The position numbers and the translations under genes are program-made. DNA of 64,000 nucleotides from Blastobasis lacticolella (taxonomy: Eukaryota; Arthropoda; Insecta; Lepidoptera; Blastobasidae): contig LR990050.1 in NCBI GenBank assembly GCA_905147135.1, positions 136,501 to 200,500 on the forward strand. Direction: 5' to 3'. The notes under the pieces are model-generated. The model did no database searches. It was given only the letters and a program-made list of their open reading frames with translations, and was not told the origin of the DNA. Of this stretch, positions 31,926 to 44,260 are shown one piece after another; position 1 is the first letter of the stretch, and the number at the start of each line of letters is the position of its first letter.

Positions 31926-32019
31926 TGGCGTTACCCCTGGTGTTGCTTATGCCTGTTGGCAGCGGTGACCGCTTTCTATCAGGTGGCTTGCTTGCCAGTT
32001 TGCCTACCTGCTTGTTATG
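31926..32019 (+). mobile_element. LINE 3' tail fragment
   Basis: GGCGTTACCCCTGGTGTTGC, GGCAGCGGTGACCGCTTTC and ATCAGGTGGCTTGCTTGCC match the tail of the LINE at 10,433. The poly(A) is lost. Confidence 0.8.
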
Positions 32020-32654
32020 TTTAGTCATAGAAGTAGTAGGTACTGTTGCTACCTAGGATAGCATTTTCTCAGATACGTAGCTCGATCTGTAATAAATACT
32101 CGTTAACTCAAATGTAAGTTTTATTAAGACAGTTTGGCTTTACCTTTAACAACTAACAAACATTTTTTAGAAACAAGTAGTGTCGGACACAACAGGACAC
32201 AATCGACAGAATATAGTTGTATTTTTTTATTTATGTTTTATTGTGAACAATAAACAAATAAATAAATAAATAATAAAGGCATTTTGCGGTTTCAAGATAG
32301 TGCCTATTAATTAGTCTTTGAGCTTACCAGAGTAGCTCTTTGGGACATAGTTGTAAATCCTGGCTGTACAGGAGATGCAGAAGTAGGTATTAGAGTAGGG
32401 GCCAAGCCCGTAAAAAAAAAAAGACGTAACATCTAATCGCAGTAAGCTGTAGGTACGATTTAGGTCTGTTTTGTCTGGTTCCCTATTCGTCTAATGACCG
32501 GGTGCCCGCTACAAGATTTGTCGTTATTACAGTGTACAATTACATTCCCTAGAAGGACAAAGATCCTGCAAAGCCATAAACTGCTTAGTTACATTTGAAT
32601 GTTAGCCAATTAGTACACACACAACACACACACGATACACTCTTTAAACTTATA
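32020..32654. other. Unassigned
   Basis: AT-rich, with an AAATA-type simple run at about 32,245-32,275 and A11 near 32,411. Confidence 0.35.
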
Positions 32655-32988
32655 AAATCATCATATTGTCGTTAATGTCCCCGTTGTGCTCTCGAGCACG
32701 AGGGCCCGGGATCCGCCTTGACCATGATCCAGGATTTGGCGATCAGGTTTACGGCGACATTGGAACGACTACCATCCAACCTCCGTAATCCTGGTACCAG
32801 GGGAACCTGACCAGATAGGATCATGGTTAGAAATTCAGTTGCCGGAATTTGCAGGTTTCATCACGATGTTTTCCCTCACCGTAAGAGCATTGGTTAGAAT
32901 TTAACTAATGTTCAGAATCTCAGAAAAGAGTAATTGGTACATGGCCGCAGCGGGATTCGAACCGGCCCGGCTCGGCCACCGACGCTCC
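32655..32988 (-). mobile_element. tRNA-derived SINE, head partly deleted
   Basis: Reverse orientation: the 3' end GTTAATGTCCCCG, then AGCACGAGGGCCCGGGATCC, CATGATCCAGGATTTGGC, ACCAGGGGAACCTGACCAG, a TTCCCTCACCGTAAGAGCA block and the B box GGATTCGAACC. The anticodon-arm part of the head is missing (GGCCCGGCTCGGCCACCGAC). Confidence 0.9.
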
Positions 32989-33082
32989 ACTCGTCAAACT
33001 TGTAACACTTTTTTTTGTCGAGACTAAAAAAACTCGCAGTAGGTACTGGGTACCTAAATTTGGGCAGAACTACTCGTTTCAA

Positions 33083-33128
33083 GCGTCGCGTCGCGTCGCG
33101 TCGCGTCGCGTCGCGACGCGTCGCGTCG
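33083..33128. repeat. (GCGTC)n tandem repeat
   Basis: About nine GCGTC units, one inverted at GCGACGCG. Confidence 0.95.
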
Positions 33129-35876
33129 TGATGGATGCCCGGAGTCACATTACGCGGCACTCGCGCCGCCATTGTCTCATATCGCCCGATACATCATCGA
33201 GGCGGCTGCCTAATGGACCCACCCACCAGGGCGACGGGGATTCGCTGTAGTGTCCACCAAAAGAATCGTAGCTTTTTTGTTTAATAGTATATGACTTGCT
33301 TGTCTAGGACCAACCTATTTAGTCCGGCCTTGACGATTGTACTGTTCGCGGAACATATTGGCTTGTAAATGGTTGAGATAAGAGATTCGCATTTAGAAGT
33401 TTGTGCGTGGTCTGTATAAGGTGCAGAACTGTCTAAACGGCCAACGAATAATAGGAGTATTAGGTATAAACTCTGAATACGTATGAAGAAAGCAACAAAT
33501 CTGTTGAGTAAACAAACTACCTAATGCGAAACACATCTAGTCGTAGCGTACCTACGACACGTAGCGCCGCGTAGCCTCGTAGCTTAGCGCTGTCCTCGCA
33601 CCCCGCGTAGCGCCGCGCCGGTCTGGACTCCGTATAATAAACGCTTGGCTCGCTTTTGATTCCTCTCACAATACCCGTTCCACTGCGATTTCGATTAATA
33701 AAACATGATTTATCGCCAACTGATTCCGTTTAACAAACGGTTATATTTGTTTCGAGAATAAAATATTAGCCAGATTTTCTGCTCGGGTTTTCGGTGGGTA
33801 ATTGTTTATTGATGGCGCTTACGGGTGATTGGAAATGATGCGAAGTAACTCGCGTTTAGACATATTAGTTAAGCTAATCTGCTTATGTTGCATAATGGGA
33901 GTGAGGTGTGCTACATACGCTACTGAGAGGCGCGTCGCGGCCGCGCTGTATCGGCGCAATCTCGCCCCGAACTTACGCTCTCCGCGGAACCCGTTCGCAA
34001 CTTACTGAATTAACAGCAATTCCGTATAAGTTACCGACGCACTCCACTCGGCGAGGATAAATAATTCAGAGGGCCGCTCCCGAAAGCGGTACTATCTCGG
34101 AAGACGGTATTTTTTCCGACGCCTGAATACGGCTCTCGGAGGGGAATTTAAATTCAATTTTACACTAACTAGCCAGAGTTTGAGAAGTTTTTATTACAGC
34201 TTACAGTTAATTCAACGAGTCGCAAGTTCCAGCGCGATAAAGGACGGCTCGGGGCCGCCGCCCGCGCCCGCGCCCGGGACATCAACCTATCTTTTCAGCT
34301 GCAGCACAGCTCATGCAAACGCTTCGAATAAACCACGTACATCCCTCTGGCAAAATGTGACTCCTCAAATAGAATGCAAACAGTATTTTGCATTCGCTCT
34401 CCGAGGTATTCCCGGAACTACATAGGAGCTTTCAAACAGCACAGTTTCAAAACAATATTCGGTTAAGCGTTATCCGGGGGAATTATACGTTAACGACGCA
34501 ATGCGTAGTCGCTGAGTGTCAACGTCGCGGATTTGGAAGGGGGGCGAAACCTTAAAGCAAACTCCTTTATGAGCAAAGTAACGAGTAGAAGGTTGTAATA
34601 AAATATGCATCTGGTCCCGGGCCGCCGGCGGCTCGTCCGCTCATCCGCGGCCGCGACAGGCCGCCCGTGTATCGATTGCCTTCATTGTGCCTCCATCACG
34701 ACTTCAAAGTGTAAAGCAAATTGCCGAGTCTCCCCGCCCCGTACATTTTCGCAAAGTAGCACCTGATTCAATAAAGAAGTTTCCCAGCTTAATCAGTTCA
34801 TAAATTATTGGATGAGCAAACTCAGGCGGGTAACCGCCTTTGATTCTGTTTCTGGCGCGGCCGTGGGCAGTACGTAGGTAGGTGAAAAGCCGGTTCTAAT
34901 TTATAGCGCGACGGATCGGGCGACGAGCGGAGCTATTCTACTTACAGTCGACCGTGAAGCGGAAATTTTGCATGAATTGTTCGAAAATCGACTATTCAAA
35001 GCATCGGAGTACGTGACTGCGGAAAGGAAAATGTAGACGCAACAAAATCGTGCTTTGCCAGCCTTCGGTGTAACGAGGGCACTCGATGCACTTTGCAAGC
35101 TTTTAAGGTAGAGCGCGCGCCGAGCGTTGCTGCGTCGCGGTATTTAATAGGTTAGTCAGCTACTCGCCGGCGGTGGGACTGAATACTGGATGAAGTGAAA
35201 AGCTAACTCTTGCCGATTGCAAGAATTATTGCAATTCCTTTTTTGGGCAACGTCTTTAAAATCACACTGAGTATCAAGTTAGAAAACTGGACCGTAACGA
35301 AAAGGTGTATATCGTCTTACCGTAATAACTGCAAAACTATTAGTCGTAGATACATGAATTGTCATTGTTTAGGTTTTTAGGTACTTTAACCTTTCATTTG
35401 AGTCAAGGACGGGTGGGGCGGCGGGGTGAGGGCACTTCATCGAATGAACGAAACGTGCGCTTCCGCGCATTTCTATTAATTGTAACTCACGACTCACACG
35501 TGATAGAGCGGTAATTCTTGTGTGTCTTTATAAAGTTTGTCTACAACAATCGATCTATATAAAATTATGTGTAATTTGGACATTATTAATACTAAAAATA
35601 AGCAAAAAAAAAATGTGTCTCAGCCCGTGCAAGAAAAAGCCAGCAAGAAATACAAATCACGAAATTCGCCGGAAAGAGGGGGTCATGGGCCACACGTGGG
35701 TACTCCACTGTCCGGCGCTGAGCCAGCGAGCGGTGTCGAGAGCGTCTCAAAACTGCCAAGGTACGCTTAGTAAACGACGCCTACTCCGCGAGCACAACTA
35801 CCTCTGCCACCGACCCTGCCAGCATAGACGGTTCACGTTAAAACCTACAGCCGTGTGTTTCAACGCAACCTGATTT
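33129..35876. other. Transposon-poor GC-island mosaic
   Basis: No recognisable transposon or coding sequence. Cytosine/guanine-rich patches (33,170-33,240, 33,540-33,620, 33,920-34,000, 34,230-34,290, 34,610-34,680, 35,110-35,180) alternate with AT-rich stretches. GTAGC words recur five times in 33,540-33,610. Exact GCGGCCGC octamers lie at 33,937 and 34,647. It resembles the non-coding conserved-block landscape around developmental genes, but conservation cannot be tested from one sequence. Confidence 0.4.
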
Positions 35877-36520
35877 TTTTATATTCTACGCAGTGACATA
35901 CGAGCAGACAGCCCACTTAATGGTACCTAATAGAATAGAATATTTTTTTATTGTTGAACTGTGTACAATAAGGACACATGCAAACTGTGTACATGCAAAT
36001 TATGAGTCTTAACAGCTTGCCCATTTCGGACATACAACAATCGAGTAGGTACTATTTCCATTGGTAGGTGTATATTAAATGAAGAAAAAAAAATAACAAC
36101 AAGAAAAAATGACACGTATTCATATTTACAATGTCTGTTATACACAATTGAAAATTAAATAAGTCACCATCTCCATAATCATAAATTATTTACCTGTCAA
36201 AATTAATAATATCGATGTCTATTTCGTAAAATTGCAGTTATTTTCTTATTTCTGTTCACTTAAGTAAGCGGTAACTGTCGCCCATAACATCTACAATTTC
36301 GCATTAATCAAGGTGCACCCAAAAAAACGCAGAACTGCAAGTGTTGCAGGTTTTTACTGTGAGGGCTAAGAATGCCCTTATGCCTGTAATTGCGCTGGCT
36401 ACTTCATCCTTCAAACCGGTACACGATAATGCAAGCATTGTCGCTTGGCGATAGAAATAGGTAAGGCGGTGGTATTCAACCAGGTGGACTCCTCAGGCTT
36501 GACAGAGTCCTACCAACTGC
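35877..36520 (-). repeat. Repeat B copy interrupted by an insertion
   Basis: The poly(T)-led part 35,872-35,925 (ACGCAGTGACATACGAGCAG, CAGCCCACTTAATGG) and the part from 36,267 (GCGGTAACTGTCGCCCATAA, CGCAGAACTGCAAG, GGCTACTTCATCCTTCAAAC, ACTCCTCAGGCTTGACAGAG) are contiguous in other copies. With the insert removed this is the longest copy in the window. Confidence 0.8.
35926..36256 (-). mobile_element. LINE-tail-like insertion inside repeat B
   Basis: The inserted piece begins with an ATAGA-type simple tail and TTTTTTTATTG, i.e. a minus-strand 3' end, similar to the tail at about 305-340. CACTTAATGGTA at 35,914-35,925 and CACTTAAGTA at 36,257-36,266 are probable target-site copies. No coding sequence is recognised in it. 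Confidence 0.65.
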
Positions 36521-36534
36521 TAATTCAGCTCATC

Positions 36535-36590
36535 CTGGCTGGTATACTCTACGACATTAGTCGCCTTTTACAACACCTGTAACATGTAGG
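36535..36590 (-). mobile_element. RTE-like tail scrap
   Basis: CTGGCTGGTATACTCTACGA and CATTAGTCGCCTTTTACAAC are the reverse of the AAGGCGACTAATG block of the 16,505-type element. Confidence 0.5.
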
Positions 36591-36605
36591 TAATTATTAG
36601 TAATA

Positions 36606-36944
36606 AAATAAAGTAATTATCTTGGCGTTAATGTCCTTGTTGTGCTCTCGCGCACGAGGGCCCGGGGTCTGCCTTGATCATGATCCATGATTTTACAGAT
36701 AAGGTAATTACCATCTGTCCTCCGTGACCCTGTTGACTGAGGAACCTGACCAGATTGAATCATGGTTACACATTCAGTTGCCTGAATGTGCAGGTTTCAT
36801 CACGACGGTTTTCCTCACCGTAAGAGCGTCAGTTAACATTCAACATACATAACTCAAACAAGAGTCATTAGTACATGGCAGCAGTGGGATTCAAACTCGA
36901 GACCTCTCGTTTACGAGTCAAGCCCACTAGGCCACCGATGCTCC
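36606..36944 (-). mobile_element. Full-length tRNA-derived SINE
   Basis: Reverse orientation with every block of the family: GGCGTTAATGTCCTTGTTGT, GCACGAGGGCCCGGGGTC, ATGATCCATGATTT, GAACCTGACCAGATTG, TTCCTCACCGTAAGAGCGTC, the B box in GGGATTCAAACTCGA, ACCTCTCGTTTACGAGTC and the head end GGCCACCGATGCTCC. It lies only about 85 bp after a repeat B copy. Confidence 0.9.
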
Positions 36945-39034
36945 TTAGTTTTATTGGTAGTTACTAAAATTAATAGCACTTATAAGTAATCATTCTGCTC
37001 TATTAGAGCCCACACAATCCATTTGTGCGAATCGAAAAGAAATAAGACCTTGAATTTATAACATAATAGCTATAAAGCTTCACAGTGGGTACTAGCTTAA
37101 CAATGCGCTTGCAAAACTTTCCACGCTATTCTGAGACAGCAGGTACCATGGCGGGCGGCGGGCGCTTCGCCCCATCGTTACCGGTCGACGCCACAGCAAA
37201 ACTGTAGAATCGGCCGTATCACAAATCGGGTTAATGTGATTTACACTGCCGTAATTGAAACGCAAGTTCCCGCAGCGGGTACATCGTCAAAGTTACGAAC
37301 ACAACCCGCACACATAAAACTTGTTAAAGGGATTATCTTCAAGTAATCTGTTGGTACTCAATTTTACTGCGTGGGGCGTTGGGGTTTACTTTGTTTGTTT
37401 AGGAAAATATTGATTGATCTTTATTTTATTAGTCGGTGTAAATCTGTTTAGTATTTGTACTGAGTAAATAGATAAAATTCAGTTAGTGTAAGCGGGCAGG
37501 ATGTCGCGTGGGCGGCGGAGCCACCGCAGCCCTGGATTGCAGAAAGGTCGCTTTAATAGACAGACAAACAGAAACATCCCATTTAAAACATATTAAGAGG
37601 AATGAGGTAGGTTTAGCAAACATTTAGAATCAGCCTTTTCGCTGTACGTGCTAAACAACGGATAAATGAATCGGTCGTAATCGGCGTACGGGGCGAACTG
37701 GGCCCGCGGGACGCCGACTCCACTTGATGAGGGTTTTTGTGAGCCCCGGTTCATAAAGGACAGATCTTTCCCGCTAAGCCTGCGTGTATAAAATGTGAAT
37801 TTATTAGATGGCGGCTGTCAGATGGAAGACACATTACCGACCTACTGTGTGGAGTGAGGGGCGCGGGGTGCGGGGCGCGGGCCGGCGGCGGCACTTGTTG
37901 CCGCGCCCGCCCGTCCCGCCCCGCCGCTCCCCGCCCGCGCCCGCGACCGCCGCCAGTAATGACACATTACAATTTATCATCATTAAATTTATCCCATTTA
38001 CCATCGCAATTAAAACTTTAAAGCGCGCACCATTTCCCCAGCACGCAATAAAATAAAACCCTCTCCCGAGTAGGTACTTATTAATAAACACAGCTGGAAA
38101 AATATAAATCAGATTTCAATTGCAGACACGGAACCGTCGGGATAAAGCGGTGAATGCCAGTGGAACACAATGAACAATACAGCAGGAAATAAAAACAGAT
38201 GCGGACTTTTTTGTATTCTTTTCTTAGTTGAGCGAATTTATTAACTCGCCAAGTTACAGTGTGTTTGGAAATAGCTATTTTTGCATAGCATCAGCGTTAA
38301 CTTTCATGGCTTTTTCTAGTAATAATGTCGGAGTTTCGGAGTTAGGCAGATGTATATACCGTCGGAGGGGGCGAAGGCCCGGGCCCGGGCGGGTCGGCCG
38401 AAGTGGCGGGGCCCGATTACGCGTTGACAAGGTCACCGCGGCGTCGCAGTCGCCGGTAGACAGCCGTTAAATATTAATCAACACTCGCCGGTGATTGTCG
38501 GTCGGCGGCCGCTCGGAGCGCCGGAATTGCTCTCCACCACATCAAAATGCTAAGCGCTCACGTCAAACGGCCTCATTACTACGTCCCCGCAGTGTTGCTT
38601 ATCCAATCAATGAACGTGTTTGTGAAGGATGTGAGTAATAACTGAGGTGTGTAAATAAACTGTAGCTATTGTATAAGGAATGGAAGTTTATTTACCTCGC
38701 ATAACCGACTATATAGGTAAGTGGGTGATGCGGTGCGCTTATTGCAATGTAATGCGCAACGCAAGCGAGCGCGTTGTCGAGCCAGATGCGAATTGCGGAT
38801 CTGCGGATTCTGCGGATGGCGGGCGGTCGGTGGGGCTTCAGCGTACTTCAGAGACTACACTTTTGGCAGTATCATGTCCCGCTCGTGTGTTTCGGCAACT
38901 TGTATTTGGCAGTGCGCGGCTAACGAGCCTGACGTGCTTCCGCTTCTGACAAAGTATCTATAACTTGTGCAGAATATTAGTTTTTTGAGATTCCCTTTGT
39001 AGATGCATGTACCGCTCGTATTTAACGTTGAATC
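36945..39034. other. Transposon-poor GC-island mosaic
   Basis: Beyond the SINE no transposon or gene is recognised. GC-rich islands (37,140-37,190, 37,855-37,960, 38,360-38,470, 38,490-38,525) alternate with AT-rich DNA. A GCGGCCGC octamer lies at 38,505. Overlapping frames in the islands are chance products of GC bias. Possible regulatory or intronic DNA. Confidence 0.4.
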
Positions 39035-39390
39035 CTATGTAATTATATACTCACCTAATTACATAGTATTCAATCAGTTCAGAGAGTTATCGGTAATTCG
39101 TGTTGATTGGATTAGAATTAATTCAATTAATCGACCTCAAACAGCTCGCTTGATAATTGGTTATTTAATTTCCCTCATTTGCAGTTGACTTTATTGTATT
39201 AAAGGAATTGTATGAACTCCCTGTTTACCATCGGTGTATCAATAAGGGATTGAACAAAGGTGGCCATTGTCCGCGGCCGCGGGCGCGGCCAGCTGTAACC
39301 GGGAAATGTAGACCGTAATTGTTAGCAAAGTTCCTGCGTCACGTAGCCGTACAACTAACTGTAATTAATTGATTAATTCATGTTCTGATT
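39035..39390. promoter_or_regulatory. Cluster of homeodomain-type ATTA motifs
   Basis: A perfect inverted pair CTATGTAATTA (39,035-39,045 and 39,056-39,066) is followed by GATTAGAATTAATTCAATTA near 39,111 and TAATTAATTGATTAATTC at 39,362-39,379. The latter includes TGATTAAT, the consensus of a joint Extradenticle/Hox site. The clustering, in a transposon-poor stretch next to GC islands, suggests an enhancer. The function is inferred, not shown. Confidence 0.3.
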
Positions 39391-41686
39391 GAGCGGCGGC
39401 GGCGGCCGGCGAGCACGTCCAATGAATAGCCGATAGCCAGCCCCCGCCGCCGCAGCGGGGAGGCTTCACAATGCCACGGCTTCCTCTCTAGCTCAGTATT
39501 TGAAGAAACTTCAGCCTCAATTACTGCACTAACATTGAGATCTGTCTTCGCCAAATAAGTTTAAACCGCATTGTGTTCTAATTGGGCGGCCGCGGCGCGA
39601 GGGCGGCCATGATGGATGGCGGAATAATTTCGACAGCGCTCGGCGGCCGCGGGTAAACACGAGCTAATGTAATGGGGCAACTAATGAAGCCGTCCGGTAA
39701 TGGCGAAACTTTCTCCGCAAAAGTATAAACGTCGGGAGTACGGTGTCGATTACTTTCCTATCAAAGTTTACAGACAGGGATCAAGTGAACTGTCGCCAGC
39801 GAGGCAAAGTTCGCACTTCGCAGCGAATTGGCCGGGAGAGTCGGCGGGCGGGCGGGGCGCGCTGCGCGGCCGATAGCCTTTCAATGGCATTAATCATCCA
39901 CGTGATTGCCAGATTAAGCACCCGCTGCAGCGGCCGCGAGCCCTCCACTCCACTACCGCTGCCTATCACAGCCATCGCTCCGACACAAAGGGCACTCCGA
40001 CATCGCTAAAATGATTTTCATCGCATAAAACCATTACAGCGGAAGTTCTCCGTTGCCAGTAATTAGTTTATTGCAAGCTGTTAGCAGCGATAACTTATTC
40101 ACGCGGAGGGCGGGGCGGCGCCGCTGATGTACCGCGCCATTTTGTTTATCGCCGCCACTTTCCTCCGAGAACCGCATCTCAAAAATTCCGCCCCTAACAA
40201 CTTTATACTCAGTCATTTTGTTTAATATCGGAGCGAGCCGTAATCATGTCTGCGACGCGGCGCGGGCGGCGCGGGCGCGGGTGCGGGCGATCGCGCGCGG
40301 CGGTGGAGCGCGCGTTCATCAATTGCGAATAATAGCGGGAAGAATGGCCGTGTCCCTCACATAAAAATCTCATTTCGCCGCCCGCTGGCGAACACAAACG
40401 ACGGAGGCCGAAATAAAATGTTGATAATTCGAGAAGTGCGTGCGCCGTAATCTATCGAACCAATGACGTATCAGTTTGCGGCGATCGCGATCCGGCCGCC
40501 GCGCGCCTGTTGGGTAAAAACACTCCGCGCACCTCCGAAAATACTAGATGACTATTACTTCTTTTATCGCGCTCGCCGCCAATCCATTAGGGAGGGCCGA
40601 CCGGGCCGAGGACGCGGCTGCTCTATCTCTAGACGGGTTTCTGTTTGACATACAGAATTAAAAATTCAACTCTTTCCACAAAACTCTGTCCACTTAGGAA
40701 CAAAAGGAAAACTCCGCAAATTCTTTGTGAATACTTAAAATGCGAAGTTGTAAGTTTGGGAAGTATTTCCGACTTCCTGAAGCATTTCCTTGGGAGTTTT
40801 TCCAATAGCTACGAAGCGAGTTAGAATGCTCGGAATGAGAGGGCTCGCGGCGCTCTCGACTCGTCGCGGGAATCACAAAGCAGGAATTACTTACAACCGA
40901 AACACGCAACCCCCAGTTGCACCGTACCTCACAACGACTAGACTGAGCGGACGCGACATTGGAGGTGTCCCATTTTTTTCAGTGTGCAAATGAGTAAGCT
41001 ATGTCAAAATTAGGAATGTCATCCCTATGCAACGTTCTTGAGTATAAAAAAATTACAATGTTTACAAACTACGCGTACGCGTGCAAAAAGTATGCAAACG
41101 CACATTTATCACTTAAACTCGAGAAGTAAATAATAATCTCGTCGTCTAACACTATCTCGCCAATTTGCATGCCTACTGTAAAAAAAGGGACATCTCCGAC
41201 TGTCGCGACCGCTCAGTCTCGGTTTACATTTTGAAATGTAAAGAGCGCAAGTACAAAGCAAGCGAAACCACAATTGACTTTTTACTTACCCGAACACACA
41301 GAAATTCATTATTTGCGTGACAACAATGCAATAAACGACTAACGTTGGTTATTACAGTTACAGAAATTCGAGAGTGGTTTTTTGACAAAACAACCTTACA
41401 CGTTCTTCTTATGGCGGGAAAATAAATTTCTGATGTTTATCACTAAACATTTAGAAAGCCACCATTTTATTGGCTCATTTATCAAGTAAGCGATACAGTC
41501 CGCGTCGTAAAACTGTGGTTAGGAGCGTAAGTACGCGCGTCACGCGACAGCGCGCCCGCCCCCGCCCCCGCCGGACGCGCTTGCCCTGCTCCTGCATTAG
41601 CCAAATATTACCTCACTAATCCCTTGGATGCAAATAAAGAAAAAATTATAAATTACTGTTGGTAAAATTATGTGAATTATTTACAA
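39391..41686. other. Transposon-poor GC-island mosaic
   Basis: Dense GC islands at 39,390-39,460, 39,580-39,650, 39,830-39,950, 40,100-40,170 and 40,250-40,310 alternate with AT-rich DNA. GCGGCCGC lies at 39,586, 39,643 and 39,930. No gene or transposon recognised; 41,545-41,590 is another island. Confidence 0.4.
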
Positions 41687-42066
41687 GCGTCGGTGGCCTT
41701 GTGGTACCGAACACGAATCCCACCGCCACCAATGACTCTTTTCTGAGTTATCTACATTAGTTGAACCAGTACTAACTCTTACAGTGTTTTCCACATTGTT
41801 CTACACGTTCAGGCGAATATCGCAGTCCTAATTGGCACGAACGTCGCCCGACCAATAGCAGAGTTCAAAACCGCCCGTCGCACGACCATGGTGTTGTGAC
41901 CGTTATGAAACCAGCACATGCAGGAGCCTGAATGTGTAACCATGATCCAATCTGGTCAGGTTCCCCTGGTAGCAGGGTCACGGAGGTCAGACGGCACTCG
42001 CTCCACTGTATATACCTGATATGCCAAATCCTGGATCATGGTCAAGGTGAACCCTGGGCCTAGCTA
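41687..42066 (+). mobile_element. tRNA-derived SINE with about 110 bp of extra sequence
   Basis: The head GCGTCGGTGGCCTTGTGG, a degenerate B box and ATGACTCTTTTCTGAGTTAT are present. The middle differs: between the CTAACTCTTACAG block and GAGCCTGAATGTGTAACCAT lies about 110 bp (about 41,800-41,910) absent from other copies. The rest (ATGATCCAATCTGGTCAGG, CCTGGATCATGGTCAAGGT) is normal. The head lacks most of the anticodon arm. Confidence 0.85.
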
Positions 42067-43994
42067 GCAAGACAAATTATTTTAAAAAAAACTGTCGTCG
42101 GTCACTGCTCGTTAAACGATCGCTTTGTTTTCATGTAGTTTTTTATGATACTAATTACTTAATCTCTTTTGGTAATAAAAACGTTTGCTAAGAGATTAAT
42201 TAATCCAATTTCAACAAATAATTGTTCAGTTTCAGTAATTTAATTTATTTCATTTATTCATGAAAAGTTTACATCAATGACTCAAGTCAAGTTTAAGTCT
42301 TCAAGGGTAAACATCCGTGGCCCAGAATATGGGCAGCAGCGTTTCCTGTTCACTGCGATCTAAAAGGCATCAATTTCAATTTCGTTTATTGCGTATCACA
42401 GTTTTTAAAAGATTTCACAATGTTATAAAGTACTTACATGTGACACCCTGAGCATTCCTGAGGCTTGAAGGCAGACAGGCGGCCTGTCACGTGAAGACAA
42501 GACAAGAGGTAGACAGTTTGTGTAATCCCCACCTAGTGAGCAAGGGGGTGATGGTGTTAAAAAAGAAAACATTATTTCAAAAATATTGACCCTTTATATT
42601 GTTGGATAAAATTAATGTGTCCGCACCCGCAGCCGGGAGAGGCCCGGCTTTTACGCAACTTAATTTTGTATTTTTATGGGGAACTGGAGGTTCATTAATG
42701 AGGATTTACTACATTCAGACGCCATATCATGGCCGGTTTTAATTAAAAAGAGAGAAGCAGGTAACGAGGCGGCGCCCGCGCCCGCCGCGTCAACAAACGG
42801 TCACTGGGTAATTTAAACAAAATATTTCGCAACATCACTCGTAATATCAGCCCAGAATAAGCAATGATATCCTGTTAATGAGAATGTTTGTATATTTTAT
42901 GCCGTCAGTCAACCAAAGTTCATGGATTTGGAATATGAACACACACACCAGCACACTTCATATGGAGCACGGGCGTGGTACCGCACTATGACCTGCAACT
43001 AGGCGAGTAGGTTTTTTTATATTTTATTTGTAGCTACGATACGAAGCACAGACAGACACACACATACACATTTCAAATTTATAATATCCCCCTTCGCCGT
43101 TCTGAGGGATTAAAAACAATGATCCGTCCGCGGCTGAATGGCTTCCCGCGACCCTCAGCAGTGGCCGGTTTGTCTTGTTGGAGGGGCTTCGTTGCGACTT
43201 CCGGCCAGTGGCCGCTGCTCGATGACCTTTTGGCTCCAATGGTCGGTGGCTCTACGATCAATACATGTATGTATACCCATGAATTCAATACATGGATGTA
43301 TACCCGTGAGCAAGTACTATTTATTGTCTAAATGTTTCTTTTTAAAGCAGTTATAGCAACCGCGCTACGAGCATCATAAACTGCTTGCCATATGGTAGGA
43401 GATAATGGTTCTTACTGCCTTAGTAGTACATACGTTGTATAGAATACTATGCGCTTACGAGCATTACTTTAAATGGATTATAAAGTAAAGCAAAATTGGA
43501 CTGCGACTGACAGTTAAGGCACCAAATAGAATACAAATAGAATGTCATCACCACGCTTAATGTTTCAATTGACTCCAATTTTATATTGAAAATACCTACA
43601 AAACAAATTCAATGGAAAAGAAGACTTACAAATAATTAGCAAATTATTATTTTATTATTTATATACTTTTAATTTAAGCCGGGTCGATATGATGACTCCA
43701 AACGATCCTACGTTCCTCTATCTCATACTAAACAGTCTTACTAATAATTTGTAAGCAAGCCCATAAACTAGTACCCTTGCGTATTCAATAGAACCGCCCT
43801 GATAATGCTCGCTCCCAAAAGCCTGCCCCCCATACAACCCGCCTAACACTAAGCTGACTGTAAACCCTAATAGACACCTGAGTAAACCAAGGGCCTGCTA
43901 GAGCATTACGTCCAGCCTGTTTGCAGTAGGGATAGACAGATAACCCCTACTATGACATACGTTATAGCTTAGATATTGTACTTTTAGTCATGCG
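42067..43994. other. Unassigned, with one possible LINE 3' tail
   Basis: Positions about 42,375-42,560 begin AATTTCAATTTCGTTTATTG and look like the minus-strand 3' end of a LINE, but no coding remnant supports it. Direct repeats of about 22 bp (TACATG-ATGTATACCC) lie at 43,262 and 43,289. The rest is unassigned. Confidence 0.4.
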
Positions 43995-44260
43995 AACCTA
44001 ATCGTCGGAAAATCTCCGACTAATCGAACGATTTTAATGAAACAAAGCCAAAAAAGAAAGAAAGGAAAGAATCAACTCGATTAAACTGGTTTTCAAATAA
44101 AAATAACCGCATCAAAATCGGTCTATCCGTTCTGGAGCCAAGTATGCTGCCACATATAAACACGGTTTTTCTGTTTCGTGGATCACACGCCAAACGTGTA
44201 ACAGTCGCAACATAACAAACACTTCTATTTTTTCGTCGGGGGTTTAAAAAGCCTTACCGG
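43995..44260 (+). repeat. Dispersed repeat E, copy 1
   Basis: Shared with 63,045-63,250: GTCGGAAAATC-CCGAC, CTCGATTAAACTGG, TTTTCAAATAAA, a CGGT-CATCC-TTC block, TATGCTGCCAC and the terminal TTTTTTCGTCGGGGGTTTAA. The start and end words resemble a widespread lepidopteran repeat. No coding potential. Confidence 0.65.

Noticed and set aside
32912..33172. Frame with a repeated DATRR-type peptide
   Set aside because: The repeat is the (GCGTC)n array read through; no protein meaning.
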